From JBLNBQ01 sp050260095 (GTDB lineage Bacteria > Bacillota > UBA5301 > DYFA01): 24,519 nt of DNA. The translations under genes and the position numbers were made by a program. Positions 24,489 through 24,519 of the stretch are shown piece after piece. The stretch covers positions 1 through 24,519 of the forward strand of contig JBLNBQ010000083.1 of the NCBI GenBank assembly GCA_050260095.1, in the 5' to 3' direction. The notes beneath the pieces are model-generated. The model was not told where the DNA came from and did not search any database. It saw only the letters and a program-made list of their open reading frames with translations. Positions within the stretch are counted from its first letter, which is position 1. Each line of letters begins with the position of its first letter.

Positions 24489-24519
24489 CCCGCCGGGCCG
24501 GCGCCCTGGAGCGAACGGG

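Overview
The window is a GC-rich chromosomal segment (roughly two thirds G+C by eye, not counted) from an endospore-forming Bacillota. All eight spoIIIA genes are present, together with an uninterrupted pro-sigma-K gene and two sigma-E-like promoters. The order aroQ - M24 peptidase - efp - small gene - spoIIIAA-AH - accB - accC is the one known from Bacillus subtilis. The high GC, the CD1247-type zinc-ribbon protein, the Fe-S aldo/keto reductase and the baseplate-J-like membrane protein fit a clostridial lineage of the Desulfotomaculum/Moorella kind better. I cannot name the species. Every gene I support lies on the minus strand, so transcription runs from high to low coordinates. About half of the starts are GTG or TTG, mostly with good Shine-Dalgarno (SD) sequences. 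No mobile elements, CRISPR arrays, tRNAs or rRNAs were seen, and no gene-free stretch exceeds 190 bp.

In transcription order: 24488-18000 carries an FtsA-like actin-family ATPase, a baseplate-J-like membrane protein, an aldo/keto reductase with two C-terminal 4Fe-4S motifs, ruvX and an acidic DUF1292 gene that ends at a terminator. A sigma-A promoter then reads mltG, sigK and yqeG, which end at a second terminator. A 75-residue orphan gene (17138-17365) follows, with its own sigma-E-like promoter overlapping that terminator. Next comes a long, tightly packed run: tldD, tldE, aroE, comFB, aroC, a fused aroK-aroB, aroQ and an M24 peptidase, then efp and the CD1247-type gene, closed by a terminator. 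Five shikimate-pathway activities sit here in four genes. From a sigma-E promoter at 7543-7573 the eight spoIIIA genes follow, almost all overlapping or within a few bases of each other; they encode the mother-cell part of the feeding-tube channel between mother cell and forespore.

The left end holds a carboxylase unit: a gene fusing a pyruvate carboxylase/oxaloacetate decarboxylase-type carboxyltransferase to an AccB-type biotin carrier, followed by accC (cut by the window edge). The fused gene keeps a perfect SD and an in-frame TTG at the old accB start, so a free AccB may also be made. Its leader has a near-consensus sigma-A promoter, a perfect inverted repeat in the promoter and an intrinsic-terminator hairpin before the ORF.

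Most of the window is well-known core and sporulation machinery. I did not find a wholly new system. The points that look least ordinary are the carboxyltransferase-AccB fusion with its retained internal start and leader, the orphan gene with a promoter overlapping a terminator, and comFB inside the shikimate operon.
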